Assembly (NCBI GenBank): GCA_002238865.1
Contig: MPNE01000007.1
Coordinates: forward strand, 62,001-126,000
Direction: 5' to 3'
Source: Gemmatimonadetes bacterium bin94
GTDB lineage: Bacteria; Gemmatimonadota; Gemmatimonadetes; Longimicrobiales; Gaopeijiaceae
DNA length: 64,000 nt
Positions 1-9,735 of this stretch are shown one piece after another (the first letter of the stretch is position 1; the number at the start of each line of letters is the position of its first letter). The notes beneath the pieces were generated by a model. The model worked only from the letters and a program-made list of their open reading frames with translations. It searched no databases and was not told the origin of the DNA. Made by a program: the position numbers and the translations under genes.

Positions 1-1656
1 GGACAGGTCGCGACGCGCTGGGAGGAACAGGGCGACACCTTTCGGGTCGAGTTGATGGACAAGGGGCACGAGGAACTCGAAGGGCTCGACGTGCTCCACT
101 TTCCACTTGCGTTCCCGCACGTCTTCCTCGGTGACCGGAACGGGTTCGACGTGATCCTCGGCAATCCGCCGTGGGAGAAGCCGCGAGTCGAGGAGCACGG
201 ATTCTGGGCGCGCCATTTTCCGGGGTTCCGCTCATATCCGCAGCGCGAGCAGGAGTCGCTCAAGGCACGGTATCGGAAGAAGCGGCCGGACCTCGCGGCT
301 CGCCTCGAAGCGGAAACCCAAGCTGCGGCTTCGCTCCGCCGGATCCTGACGGCCGGAGCATTCCCAGGCATGGGAACCGGCGATCCCGACCTCTACAAAG
401 CGTTCGTGTGGCGGTTCTGGGACCTTGTGTCGCCGGACGGCGGGCGGATCGGCGTCGTGCTGCCCCGGTCGGCGCTGGCGGCGAAGGGATCCACGGCGTT
501 CCGCAGGGAGTTGCTGGCCAACGCTGAGGTGCTGGACCTGACGATGCTCGTGAACAACCGCGAATGGGTGTTCCCGAATGTCCATCCGCAATACACCATC
601 GGCCTTACCTCCATCACGCGCGGGAAGGATAGCCGCGAGTCCGAGCTTCGCCTGAGCGGGCCGTACGCGAACTTCAAACGCTTCCGGGCCGGTGTCCGGC
701 GGGCTCCGGTGACGTTCCGCGCCCGTGAGGTCCAGGCGTGGAACGACACGGCCTCGCTCCCGCTCCTGCCGTCCGACCAGTCGGTGGAAGTGTTCGCGCA
801 ACTGCGCAAGAGCCCGCGTCTCGATCTCAACGACAGCGTGGGTTGGCGGGCTCGGCCGCACAGAGAACTTGATTCCACGAACGACAAGCACGTGATGGAT
901 GTCGAGTCGAGCGAATGTCCCGACGGCTTCTGGCCGGTCTACAAAGGGGCATCGTTTGACCTGTGGACCCCGGACACCGGGACGTACTACGCGTGGGCGG
1001 ACCCGGGACGGGTGCTCGGCCACCTCCAGAGCAAGCGGAAGCGCGCGAACAGGCGCTCGGCGTTCGTGGAGTTCGATCGGGCGTGGAGAGACGACCCGGA
1101 AACGCTGCCTTGCCGGAGCGCACGGATTGCTTTTCGTCGTATCTCTCGTGCAACGGATAGCCGGACCATTCGCGCCACGCTGATTCCGCCACACGTTATT
1201 CTGACCGATGTTGCACCGTACTTCCTGTGGCCAAGAGGAGACGAGAAGGACGAGGCCTACCTGCTCGGCGTTCTGGCTTCAGTCGCTCTCGACTGGTATG
1301 CGCGGCGTTTCGTGGAGACACACATGGACTTCCACGTCCTGAACCCATTGCCGGTCCCGCGACCGGATGGGGATGGCGCGCTAAGGAACCGCGTCATCGC
1401 TTTGGCCGGGCGACTCGCATCGCCGGACGAACGATTCGCCGATTGGGCCGGAAGGCTCGGCGTTGTCTGCGGTCCCCTCGACGCGGACGAGAAGCAGGAC
1501 CACATCCGGGAACTCGACGCCGTGGCGGCCCACCTCTACGGCCTCACCGAACCACAACTCGTCCACGTCTTCGAGACGTTCCACGAGGGCTGGGACCACG
1601 AGGAGCGGCTGAGGGCCACGCTGCACCACTTCCAGACGTGGCAGGGTGACCGATGA
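1..1656 (+). CDS. N6-adenine DNA methyltransferase, Eco57I/COG1002-like (C-terminal part)
   Basis: The frame is open from base 1, so the N-terminus lies outside the window; about 551 residues are visible. An NPPW motif (nt about 165-176, ILGNPPW) is the catalytic motif IV of gamma-type N6-adenine methyltransferases, which transfer a methyl group from SAM to adenine in DNA. It is followed by a long target-recognition-like half, typical of COG1002/Eco57I-type enzymes. The stop overlaps the start of the next gene (ATGA at 1653-1656), so it is translationally coupled to the helicase. Such a pair resembles the methylase/SNF2 helicase pairs of DISARM-like and BREX-like defence loci; that assignment is inference. 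SAM-binding motif I is off-window. Confidence 0.85.
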   Translation, partial: GQVATRWEEQGDTFRVELMDKGHEELEGLDVLHFPLAFPHVFLGDRNGFDVILGNPPWEKPRVEEHGFWARHFPGFRSYPQREQESLKARYRKKRPDLAARLEAETQAAASLRRILTAGAFPGMGTGDPDLYKAFVWRFWDLVSPDGGRIGVVLPRSALAAKGSTAFRRELLANAEVLDLTMLVNNREWVFPNVHPQYTIGLTSITRGKDSRESELRLSGPYANFKRFRAGVRRAPVTFRAREVQAWNDTASLPLLPSDQSVEVFAQLRKSPRLDLNDSVGWRARPHRELDSTNDKHVMDVESSECPDGFWPVYKGASFDLWTPDTGTYYAWADPGRVLGHLQSKRKRANRRSAFVEFDRAWRDDPETLPCRSARIAFRRISRATDSRTIRATLIPPHVILTDVAPYFLWPRGDEKDEAYLLGVLASVALDWYARRFVETHMDFHVLNPLPVPRPDGDGALRNRVIALAGRLASPDERFADWAGRLGVVCGPLDADEKQDHIRELDAVAAHLYGLTEPQLVHVFETFHEGWDHEERLRATLHHFQTWQGDR

Positions 1657-4600
1657 GCCACCCGGAGTTCGTGGACAACCTGGACGGCAACACGCTCGAA
1701 CGGGCTCTCCGGGAGCGCCTCGAACACCTGCTCGGGACGTTGCGGGAGCCGCCTTTGGCATCCATCGCGACGGGATACTTCAATCCGGGGGGCTTTGGTC
1801 GGCTGGCCGACGTGCTCCGCCGCGCTGCGGGCGTGCGCCTCCTGCTCGGTGCCGAGCCGCTGCCCGCCGCCCGGCTGCCGGAGCGCCGCCTCGGCGATCC
1901 GCGCGGCGAGCGATACGAGAAGAGGCTGGCGGACGAGGAACTCGACGGCGCGGAGCGCAAGCTCAGGCGGGACCGCGACCGCCTCCCGTTCTCCGAGCCG
2001 AGCCGGGCCTCGGTGCGCGAGCTTCTGGACTTCCTCGACTCCGGCAAGATCGAGGTGCGCCGATACGAGCACCGCTTCCTGCATGGCAAGGCGTTTCTGT
2101 TCTCCGGGAAGCAGGGGGTCCTCGCCGGATCGTCGAACTTCACGCTCGCCGGGCTCACGTCGAACCTTGAACTCAACCTCGGCCAATACCAGCCCGGCGT
2201 CGTCGCGAGGGTCGAGGAGTGGTTCGACCGGCTTTGGAACGACGCCCGTCCGTACGATCTCGCCGCCATCTACAGGGAACAGTTCGCCGAGCATCCTCCC
2301 TATCTGATCTATCTTCGCGCCCTGTGGGAGCGGTACGGCAGCGAACTCGAAGAGGAGGCCGGGGACTCGGGCCGGATCCGGCTCACGCGCTTCCAGACCG
2401 ACGGCGTTTTCCGGGCGAAGCGGATCCTCAATGAGTACAACGGCGTTCTGGTCGCCGACAGCGTCGGGCTCGGGAAGAGCTTCATCGCGGCTGAGATCTT
2501 CACGGAGGTCATCGAGCGAAACCGCCAGCGCGCGCTTCTGATCGCCCCGGCCCAGCTACGGGACGGGATGTGGAGGCAGTTCAGAAGGCGCTACCAAGTC
2601 GGCATCGAGGTCGTATCGTTCGAGCAACTCGCGGGCGACCGCCAGCTTGGCGAGGGGGGCGGGAGCGCCTTGGGCTCCCGCATCGGCGACTACTCGCTCG
2701 TCGTGATCGACGAGGCTCACGCCTTCCGAAACGCGGACACGAAGCGTGCGCGCGCGCTCCGGCAACTTCTCCGCGGAGACCCACCCCGCAAGGTGGTCCT
2801 GCTCACTGCGACGCCGGTGAACAACTCGCTCTGGGACCTTTACGATCTCCTCACCTACTTCGTCGGCCACGACGCGGTGTTCGCGGACCGCGGCATCCCC
2901 TCGCTCAAGGAGCGGTTCCGGCAGGCCGACAAGGAGGACCCGTTCTCTCTGAGCCCGGACACCCTGTTCGACATCCTCGACGCGACCACGGTGCGGCGGA
3001 CGCGGCACTTCGTTCAGCGCTTCTACCCGAACGACAACTTCCGCCTGAAGGACGGGACCGAGGTCACGATACGGTTCCCGGACCCGGTGGTCCGCTCCCG
3101 AAACTACGATCTGGATGATGTGCTTCCCGGGTTCTTCGACGAGTTCGCGGAGGTCTTGGACGCCGGGGAGGGCGAGCCCAGACTTACGATGGCCAGATAC
3201 TGGCCGACCCGGTACCGCCGAGAGGGAGTGCCGGACGCCCGGGAGACGGCGCTGGTGGGGCTCATCCGGTCCGGGCTGCTCAAGCGTTTCGAGTCCTCGG
3301 CGCGAGCGTTCGTCCAGACCGTGAGCCGGATGGTCGCCGCGCACGATCATTTCGTGCGCGCGGTGGAAGCCGGGGTGATCCCGTCTTCCGATTCGTTGGC
3401 CGCGCTCCGCGAGACCGATTCCGACGAGGCGTGGGAGGAGCTGCTCCGCGAGGGCGAGCCGGTTGAGGACGACCTCGACACCGCGACGCTCATTGAAGAC
3501 GTGCGGTCGGATCGGACGCTTCTCGAACGCCTCCGGGTTCGGGCGTCCGCGATAAGGGCGGAGAACGACCCCAAACTCAAGCTCCTCGCCGGGGAACTCG
3601 CCCGCATCGCGGCGGAGGCGGAGCGGAAGGGCATCTCGGAGCGCGACATCGGCAACCGCCGCAAGGTGCTCGTGTTCTCCTACTTCGGCGACACCGTCGA
3701 GTGGATCGCCGACCGCTTGCGGGAGGTGGTGGCAACGGATCGGCGGCTCGCCCGCTACCGGGACCGCATCGCCGTCGTCAGGGGAACCGACTCGTTCGAG
3801 GGGATCACCCGCAGCGACGCGGTGTTCGGCTTCGCCCCCGAGTCCACGGAGGCCCCACCGTCGCGTTCCGACGACAAGTATGACATACTCGTGACGACCG
3901 ACGTGCTGGCCGAAGGAATGAACCTCCAGCAGTGCGGACGGATCATCAACTACGACCTGCCGTGGAACCCGATGCGGCTCGTGCAGCGCCACGGGCGCAT
4001 CGACCGCATAGGCAGTCCCCACGAGAAGGTGTTTCTCACCTGCGTGTTTCCCGACCGCCAACTCGAAGCCCTTCTGGCCCTCGAAGAGCGGATCCGCCGG
4101 AAGCTGGCCCAAGCCGCCGCCTCGATCGGAGTCGAGCAACCCCCGATACCCGGCATGGACCAGACCCAACAGGTCTTCGCGGACGACCGGAAGCAGATCG
4201 AGGACCTCCGAAGGGGAGACTCCTCGCTCTTCGAGCGGGGAGGTGAGGGCGTGCACGCGCACAGCGGCGAGGAGTACCGGCAGGAGCTACGAAAGGGGAT
4301 CGAGCGCTGGGGCGACCGGATCCGGAACTTGGCGTGGGGGGTCGGCTCGGGATTCGTGGGCGGAGCCCGCACAGGCCACGTCTTCTGCGCCCGCGTCTTC
4401 GACCGCGTGTTCATGCGGTTCGTGCCCATGGAGCCGGATGCGGAGATCGAGCGCGACACACTGACGTGCCTCGGAATCCTCTCTTGCACCGAGCACACCG
4501 AGCGCGCGCTGCCGGAGGGGTTCGCGGAAGGAGCCTTCGGCGCCTGGGAGCGCGCCCGCCGCGACATCTACGATGAATGGATGCGGGCCACGGATCCGGC

Positions 4601-4922
4601 CACGCTCCAGCCCAGCATCCGCCCGCTCTTCAGGGCCGCCGCCGACCATGTACGAATGCACGCGGCTTCCAGGCTGTCCGTTGAGGAAAGGGACCGGGTG
4701 GCCGACGCCCTCGAAGCGCCGTGGGGCATCCGTCAGGAGCGGCGGCTCCGGGAAGTGTTCGTGCCCGACGACGTCGCCCCCGGAGAATTGACGCGCAAGA
4801 TCGCCGATGTCGTGAACGAACTCGGGCTACAGCCATGGAAGCCGCCCGAACCGCTCGATCCGATCGAGGAGGACGAAGTGAATCTCGTCGTCTGGATGGG
4901 GGTTCTGGAAGCGGCCCATTGA
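1653..4922 (+). CDS. PLD-domain / SNF2-family helicase fusion
   Basis: A 1089-residue protein. Residues about 140-165 hold a phospholipase D-like half motif (FLHGKAFLF ... GSSNFT). Then comes a SNF2-type helicase: Walker A at about 270 (ADSVGLGKSF), a DEAH box at about 352 (VVIDEAHAF), motif III (LTATPVNNS), and the C-terminal helicase domain at about 750-790 (TDVLAEGMNLQQ; QRHGRIDRIGS). The expected role is ATP-driven DNA translocation coupled to a nuclease-like PLD domain. A single HxK half-site usually implies dimerisation. The start overlaps the methyltransferase stop. The pair looks like the effector and modifier of a restriction/defence system; target and trigger are unknown. Confidence 0.88.
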   Translation: MSHPEFVDNLDGNTLERALRERLEHLLGTLREPPLASIATGYFNPGGFGRLADVLRRAAGVRLLLGAEPLPAARLPERRLGDPRGERYEKRLADEELDGAERKLRRDRDRLPFSEPSRASVRELLDFLDSGKIEVRRYEHRFLHGKAFLFSGKQGVLAGSSNFTLAGLTSNLELNLGQYQPGVVARVEEWFDRLWNDARPYDLAAIYREQFAEHPPYLIYLRALWERYGSELEEEAGDSGRIRLTRFQTDGVFRAKRILNEYNGVLVADSVGLGKSFIAAEIFTEVIERNRQRALLIAPAQLRDGMWRQFRRRYQVGIEVVSFEQLAGDRQLGEGGGSALGSRIGDYSLVVIDEAHAFRNADTKRARALRQLLRGDPPRKVVLLTATPVNNSLWDLYDLLTYFVGHDAVFADRGIPSLKERFRQADKEDPFSLSPDTLFDILDATTVRRTRHFVQRFYPNDNFRLKDGTEVTIRFPDPVVRSRNYDLDDVLPGFFDEFAEVLDAGEGEPRLTMARYWPTRYRREGVPDARETALVGLIRSGLLKRFESSARAFVQTVSRMVAAHDHFVRAVEAGVIPSSDSLAALRETDSDEAWEELLREGEPVEDDLDTATLIEDVRSDRTLLERLRVRASAIRAENDPKLKLLAGELARIAAEAERKGISERDIGNRRKVLVFSYFGDTVEWIADRLREVVATDRRLARYRDRIAVVRGTDSFEGITRSDAVFGFAPESTEAPPSRSDDKYDILVTTDVLAEGMNLQQCGRIINYDLPWNPMRLVQRHGRIDRIGSPHEKVFLTCVFPDRQLEALLALEERIRRKLAQAAASIGVEQPPIPGMDQTQQVFADDRKQIEDLRRGDSSLFERGGEGVHAHSGEEYRQELRKGIERWGDRIRNLAWGVGSGFVGGARTGHVFCARVFDRVFMRFVPMEPDAEIERDTLTCLGILSCTEHTERALPEGFAEGAFGAWERARRDIYDEWMRATDPATLQPSIRPLFRAAADHVRMHAASRLSVEERDRVADALEAPWGIRQERRLREVFVPDDVAPGELTRKIADVVNELGLQPWKPPEPLDPIEEDEVNLVVWMGVLEAAH

Positions 4923-5006
4923 CTGAGATGCAGCGACGCTCTCATCTTGGCGCTGCCCAGCTCTCATGTTCTGCTTCCACTCCCAGCCACTTCCCGAAGA
5001 GACCCC

Positions 5007-6380
5007 ATGCCTAGAGTCGCGAGCCTGCCGGTCAAGCAGCTACAGCTAGACCTCAGGAACTTCCGAACGGTGCCGCAAGCAAACGAAGAGGAAGCGGTGG
5101 ACGCGATGGTGTCCATCCGACCCGGCTGGTTTTGGGCGCTAATGGAGAGCCTCCTGGACAGCGAGTACCTCCCGATAGAGAACATTCTCGTGCTCGAGGG
5201 CGTGGGTTCCGACGGGAAAGCGACCTTCACCGTCAAGGAAGGGAACCGTCGCGTAGCGGCCCTGAAGATCGCGCACGGACTCTTGAATCGTTCACACCTC
5301 GAAGTTCCAGCGAACATCGAGAGCAAGTTGGCCGTTGTATCGAGTGGTTGGCGGGCGGAGACTGACGAGGTTCCCTGCATCATCTATCCGGCGTCGAAAA
5401 GCGACACCGTGGACCGTATCGTTACGCTCGCCCACGGCAAGGGGCAGAAAGCGGGGCGAAGCAACTGGACCGCAGTCGCACGCGCAAGACACAGTCGCGA
5501 CGAGAGCGGCGCGAACGAACCGGCGCTCGATCTCCTCGAAGCCTACCTGGCGGACGGAAAGAACCGCACACCCCATCAGGCCCAGCAGTGGGCGGGCGAA
5601 TATCCGCTAACGGTGCTCGCGGAAGCAATGAAGAGGCTCGCTGGGCGTCTTGGGGCGGACTCCGCACGGGACCTCGCAAACCGGTACCCATCGATCTCCC
5701 ATCGAGACGCGGTTGAAGCCATCGCAAAAGACATCGGGCTCAAGCTCTTGACGTTTACGGACATCCGAAAGCCGGGCAAGGATTTCGCAGAACGATACGG
5801 GATTCCGCCCCTGTCTGGAGATCCGAAGAAAAAATCCGGAAAGAAGGGAGGAACTGGCAAGACCGGGACCAAGACTGGTGCGAAGACGAAGGGCGGGGAA
5901 GCACCGGCCGCAAGCTTGCGAGATCCCAAAGCCGTCAAGGCTACAATCAAGAGTTTCACGCCTCGGGGGCCGGATCGGGAGAAGGTGGTTCTTCTGCGAG
6001 ACGAGATACGTGCGTTGAACCTCAAGAACAACCCCCTAGCCTTCTGCTTCCTGGTCCGTAGCATGTTCGAGATTTCCGCGAAGGCGTACTGCGCGCAACA
6101 CGGTGCTTCGGGCGGGCTTTCCACGAAGAAGAAGGGCAGGAATCGAACTCTAGTGGCCATCCTCCGGGACGTCACAAAGCACTTGACGAAGAACAAGGCC
6201 GACATGGAACGCACCAAGCAGCTACACGGAGCGATGACCGAGTTGGCGCGATCAGAAGGTCTGTTGTCGGTGACCTCCATGAACCAGCTGGTTCACAACC
6301 CGAAATTCTCGGTGACCATGGGGGATGTCTGTCAGTTGTTCGGGAACATATTCCCACTCCTGGAAGCAATGAATGAATGA
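5007..6380 (+). CDS. ParB-like nuclease-fold protein with C-terminal helical domain
   Basis: The start at ATG 5007 was chosen over an upstream in-frame start because GAAGAG precedes it and the ParB-type N-terminus (PVKQLQLDLRNFR) follows immediately. The 457-residue product carries the ParB/Srx-like signature KEGNRRVAALK at about residue 77. After a Lys/Gly/Thr-rich linker (about 270-310) there is a C-terminal helical domain ending NQLVHNPKFS, which resembles HEPN-like domains but lacks a confirmed RxxxxH motif. ParB-like proteins in defence loci bind DNA and some hydrolyse NTPs. It lies 84 nt after the helicase and directly before a Dam-type methylase, so it is probably part of the same cluster. 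Function unproven. Confidence 0.7.
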   Translation: MPRVASLPVKQLQLDLRNFRTVPQANEEEAVDAMVSIRPGWFWALMESLLDSEYLPIENILVLEGVGSDGKATFTVKEGNRRVAALKIAHGLLNRSHLEVPANIESKLAVVSSGWRAETDEVPCIIYPASKSDTVDRIVTLAHGKGQKAGRSNWTAVARARHSRDESGANEPALDLLEAYLADGKNRTPHQAQQWAGEYPLTVLAEAMKRLAGRLGADSARDLANRYPSISHRDAVEAIAKDIGLKLLTFTDIRKPGKDFAERYGIPPLSGDPKKKSGKKGGTGKTGTKTGAKTKGGEAPAASLRDPKAVKATIKSFTPRGPDREKVVLLRDEIRALNLKNNPLAFCFLVRSMFEISAKAYCAQHGASGGLSTKKKGRNRTLVAILRDVTKHLTKNKADMERTKQLHGAMTELARSEGLLSVTSMNQLVHNPKFSVTMGDVCQLFGNIFPLLEAMNE

Positions 6381-6428
6381 GCCCGGACATCCAGACGGTA
6401 GGCGCTGGGGTCAAGATCGCCGAGGTCT

Positions 6429-7337
6429 CTGATCGCACGCTACGTCACGCCACTCCGGTATCCCGGAGGGAAGCAGCGGCTGGCTCCGTTCGTTCGAGAG
6501 ATCTTGGAGCTCAATGACCTTGTTGGGGGTCACTACGCCGAGCCGTACGCGGGTGGAGCGGGCGTTGCGTTAGATCTCCTTCTCGGCGGTCACGTCAGCC
6601 ACATACACCTCAACGACTCGTCGTTGCATGTCTACGCCGTCTGGGTCTCGATCGTCACTCGCCCGGAGGACTTCTGTAGGAGAATCCGAACGGCGGCACT
6701 TACCGTCGACGATTGGCGGCGGCATCGTGAGATCGTTCGTCATCCTGAGAACCACGATCTCTTCTCCCTCGGGTTTAGCACCTTCTACCTGAATAGGTGT
6801 AACCGTTCGGGGATCTTGACCGCCGGAGTAATAGGAGGCCTAGCGCAAACTGGGAGGTGGCGGATCGACGCCCGGTTTCCGCGGAATGAGTTGGCCCGAC
6901 GAGTGGAGGCCATTGCCACGAAAGCGGACCGGATCTGCGTGACAAACCTGGATGCCGAGGACTTCATGCGCCGACATGCACCGGCTCATCTGCCTATCCG
7001 ACAGACCCTGATCTACTGCGATCCGCCGTACTACGAGCGATCGCAACGGTTGTACCTAGACGGATATGAGCGGGCAGACCACGAGCGCCTCGCCAGCGTT
7101 ATCCAGACAGAACTCGCTCATCATTGGATGGTGTCCTACGACGCGCATGAGGACATCATGGATCTGTACGAGGGGCGAAGAAGATTCGTTTACGAGCTTC
7201 CGTACAGCGCTACACGCTCCTACCAAGGGCGGGAGATCTTCATCCTGTCGGACACCCTTAGCCTGCCGGCGGGATCGGAGGTGCGCGCTGTCAACGCTGG
7301 CCTAGCGGCGTTGGGACGGCGGACCAGCGCCGCGTGA
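6429..7337 (+). CDS. Dam/DpnM-type DNA adenine methylase, non-canonical start
   Basis: Motif X/I residues LRYPGGK and AEPYAGGAG and the catalytic DPPY (YCDPPYY, nt about 7017-7035) identify a D12-class N6-adenine methyltransferase. The first usual start in frame is TTG 6504, but that removes the conserved RYVTPLRYPGGK segment, which is clearly coded upstream. The frame is open back to a stop at 6399 without ATG, GTG or TTG. CTG 6429, preceded by GAGG, gives a normal N-terminus, so I place the start there. Alternatively, an ATG at 6377, overlapping the ParB stop in another frame, was the original start and one base has been gained or lost near 6430. The gene closes the defence-like cluster. 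Confidence 0.75.
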   Translation: MIARYVTPLRYPGGKQRLAPFVREILELNDLVGGHYAEPYAGGAGVALDLLLGGHVSHIHLNDSSLHVYAVWVSIVTRPEDFCRRIRTAALTVDDWRRHREIVRHPENHDLFSLGFSTFYLNRCNRSGILTAGVIGGLAQTGRWRIDARFPRNELARRVEAIATKADRICVTNLDAEDFMRRHAPAHLPIRQTLIYCDPPYYERSQRLYLDGYERADHERLASVIQTELAHHWMVSYDAHEDIMDLYEGRRRFVYELPYSATRSYQGREIFILSDTLSLPAGSEVRAVNAGLAALGRRTSAA

Positions 7338-7687
7338 TGCCGTTGCTTCCACGCCTTGGAGAACTCCGGCGCTGCGCTGCGGCGGGCCGCGCACCGCTGC
7401 CCGGACGACATGGTTTCCGCGGACTCCCGCGAGGAGGCTTCCCGGACCCTCGGCGACGGTGGCTCCGCGGGGGGGGGGGGGCCCCCCCTCCCCCCCCCCG
7501 CGGGGAGCCTCCCCGGCCCCTCGGCGACGGGGGCGGGGGGGGGGGGGGAGTCCCGCCATTCACGCCAGACTTTCCCGCTTTCGCGGCACGGTCCAGCAGG
7601 GTCCAGTCCAACGGCAAGAGTGGCAGATCGTGCAGTCCCAGTTAGACTTACGTTATCTCCTGCCGTGATTTTGGCCTCAGGCGATCC
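7338..7687. other. Low-complexity G/C tract, broken end of the insertion element
   Basis: About 350 bases without a credible gene. It holds runs of 10 or more G and C at about 7470-7500 and 7530-7550, set in two imperfect copies of a block reading roughly GGAGGCTTCCCGGACCCTCG then GGCGACGG. The homopolymers may be assembly or sequencing noise around a hairpin-forming repeat. The C-terminal half of istB and the right end of the IS21 element should lie here but are absent. Confidence 0.4.
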
Positions 7688-8068
7688 GCCGAGGCGGCAG
7701 GCCTGGTGGCCGAACGCACAGGCGAGATAGGACTTTCCCGACCCCGTCGCGCCGGCGACGAGCACGGTCTGGCCGTCCCGGATCCACTGCCCGGAGGCGA
7801 GGCGGAGCACGAGGGATCGGTCCAGCCCGCGGGGGGCCTTGAAGTTGAGGTCTTCGATGGTGGCGTCGAGGTGGAGTTTGGCGTGGCCTTTGAGACGCTG
7901 GTAGCGGCGCTGCTCCCGGTCGGTCTTCTCCCGTTCGAGGAGGAGGGAGAGGCGGTCCTCGAAGGACAGCTCGCTGATGTCGGGCATGGCGGTCTGCTCC
8001 TCAAAGGCCTGGGCCATGCCCGTGAGTCGGAGTTCGTGCAGCAGGTCGAGGGTCGGTTGGCGAAGCAT
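7688..8068 (-). pseudogene. istB: istB, IS21-family transposition helper ATPase, truncated
   Basis: Starts at ATG 8068 behind AAAGGAG, 5 bp after the istA stop. About 127 residues match the IstB N-terminus: an N-terminal helical part (MLRQPTLDLLHELRLTGMAQ) and the P-loop GATGSGKSYLACAFG. The match stops at HQACRLG. The Walker B and C-terminal AAA+ half (normally to about 250 residues) are gone, and the frame runs into unrelated Gly/Pro-rich sequence. The helper ATPase cannot work as drawn, so the element is probably immobile without help in trans. Confidence 0.85.
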
Positions 8069-8073
8069 CTTCG

Positions 8074-9642
8074 TCAGGACTCCTTTCCGTTCTGGGGAGT
8101 GGTGGTGTAGTACTGCGGCCCGCGGATGTGGGCGTGCTCCGCGGGCAGGGAGAGCGTGCGTTGCTCGTCGTTGTCGGCTTGGTCGAGGCCGGTTGCAAGG
8201 ATGGATTTGACGGACGTGTAGCTCATCGTGCCGATGTCCAGCGCGCGGCGGCAGGCGGCCTCCAGGCGTTCGGCGGAGTAGGCGCGCAGCAGCCTCTTGA
8301 GTCCGAGGCAGCTGCGGTAGCCCTGTTCGGGGTGGGGCCGGCTGTTGAGGAGTTGTTCGACGAACGCGGCCGTGTGCGGTCCGGTCTTGCGGCCCCAGGC
8401 GATCAGTCCGGACGGAGTCCACCCCGCATGGGCACGGTGGGCGGCGGGCATGTGCGACGGTTCGGTCGCGTATCCGCCTCTCCGGTGGATCCGCAGGTGA
8501 GCAGCGACCCGGCGGTGCTTGTGGAAGATCTCCACGGTCTGGGCCGTGATCCGAACGTCGACCTCACAGCGGGCCAGCGGGTGGGGGACGCTGTAGAGCG
8601 CATGCGCGACCTGGATGTGGTAGTCGATGTTGACACGCGCCTTGCGCCACTCCGCGTACTCGTAGCGCTCGGCCGGAAGCGGCTTGAGAGCTGGCCGGTC
8701 CAGATCCTCGAACCAGCTGCGGCGGCTCCCATCGGTCTTCTTGAACGGCCGCTCGTTCAGTGCGGCCAGCAGCGGCGCGACGGCTTCGCGGAGTTCGCCG
8801 AGCGAGAAGAACGTCTGGTTGCGCAGCGGCGCCATGATCCAGCGCTCGACGTGCTGGACCGCGGCCTCCACCTTCGCCTTGTCCCGCGGTGCCCGGGGCC
8901 GCGCCGGCAGCACCGTGGTTCCGTAGTGGGTGGCCAGTTCCTGGTACGTCGGGTTCAGGTCCGGTTCGTAGCGGCTGGCCTCACGGACCGCGGCCTTCTC
9001 GTTGTCCGGGATCACGAGTGCCGGCACCCCGCCCCAGAACTCGAACATCCGAACGTGCGACATCGTCCAGTCCGGCAGCGACCGGCTCCGGGTCACGTCC
9101 ACGAAGGTGTAGTTCGAGGCGCCGAGGACGCCGACGAAGACCATGGCGTCGTGTACCTCCCCGGTGCTCCGGTCCACGACCGGGAACTTCGGGCCCGCGT
9201 AGTCGACGAACGCCTTCTCGCCCGCCCGGTAGACCTGCCGCATGACCACATCGAGCTGCTCTCGCCACGCCCTGTAGTGCTCGCAGTACCAGCTGTACTG
9301 ATACCCGTTCGGATGAACCGCTCGGTACTCCAGCCACAACAGCTGCAGCGTCATGCCCTTGTGGCGCTGAAGCTCCCGGTGGACATCTCCCCAGTCCGGC
9401 TCCGGCCGGGGAACCCGCAACGGCGGCGGGGCCGGGAACAGCGCCGCCTCCAGCGCGGCGTCGTCCAGCCCCCCCGGCAACGGCCAGGAGAAGCCCGCCG
9501 CGCTTGCCCGCCGCACGTAGTCGCTCACCGTGCTGTTGGCGATGCCAAGCGACACGGCGATCTCGCGGTGGCTGCGCCCGAGCTCGTACTTCAGGCGCAG
9601 CAGTTCTCGAATCTTCCGCATGGACAACCTCTTCTGCGACAC
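8074..9642 (-). CDS. istA: IS21-family transposase IstA
   Basis: A 522-residue DDE transposase. It has an N-terminal helix-turn-helix (SHREIAVSLGIANSTVSDYV), an rve-type catalytic core with FVDYAGPKFPVVDR (first Asp), VPALVIPDNEKAAV (second Asp) and APRDKAKVEAAVQHVERWI (Glu), and the C-terminal Mu-like domain of IS21 elements. It cuts and joins IS ends together with IstB. It appears full length; only its partner istB is broken. It is read away from the multiple terminal repeats at 9736-9850, the usual arrangement. Confidence 0.93.
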   Translation of the reverse strand: MSQKRLSMRKIRELLRLKYELGRSHREIAVSLGIANSTVSDYVRRASAAGFSWPLPGGLDDAALEAALFPAPPPLRVPRPEPDWGDVHRELQRHKGMTLQLLWLEYRAVHPNGYQYSWYCEHYRAWREQLDVVMRQVYRAGEKAFVDYAGPKFPVVDRSTGEVHDAMVFVGVLGASNYTFVDVTRSRSLPDWTMSHVRMFEFWGGVPALVIPDNEKAAVREASRYEPDLNPTYQELATHYGTTVLPARPRAPRDKAKVEAAVQHVERWIMAPLRNQTFFSLGELREAVAPLLAALNERPFKKTDGSRRSWFEDLDRPALKPLPAERYEYAEWRKARVNIDYHIQVAHALYSVPHPLARCEVDVRITAQTVEIFHKHRRVAAHLRIHRRGGYATEPSHMPAAHRAHAGWTPSGLIAWGRKTGPHTAAFVEQLLNSRPHPEQGYRSCLGLKRLLRAYSAERLEAACRRALDIGTMSYTSVKSILATGLDQADNDEQRTLSLPAEHAHIRGPQYYTTTPQNGKES

Positions 9643-9735
9643 CCTCTTCCTCCTCGTCTCGGGGGACCTCGGCGAGGATGGAAGAAGGCGTCGCTACAAC
9701 AGGTTCTCCAGCGCTCCTACTCGCTCACTCCAGGG

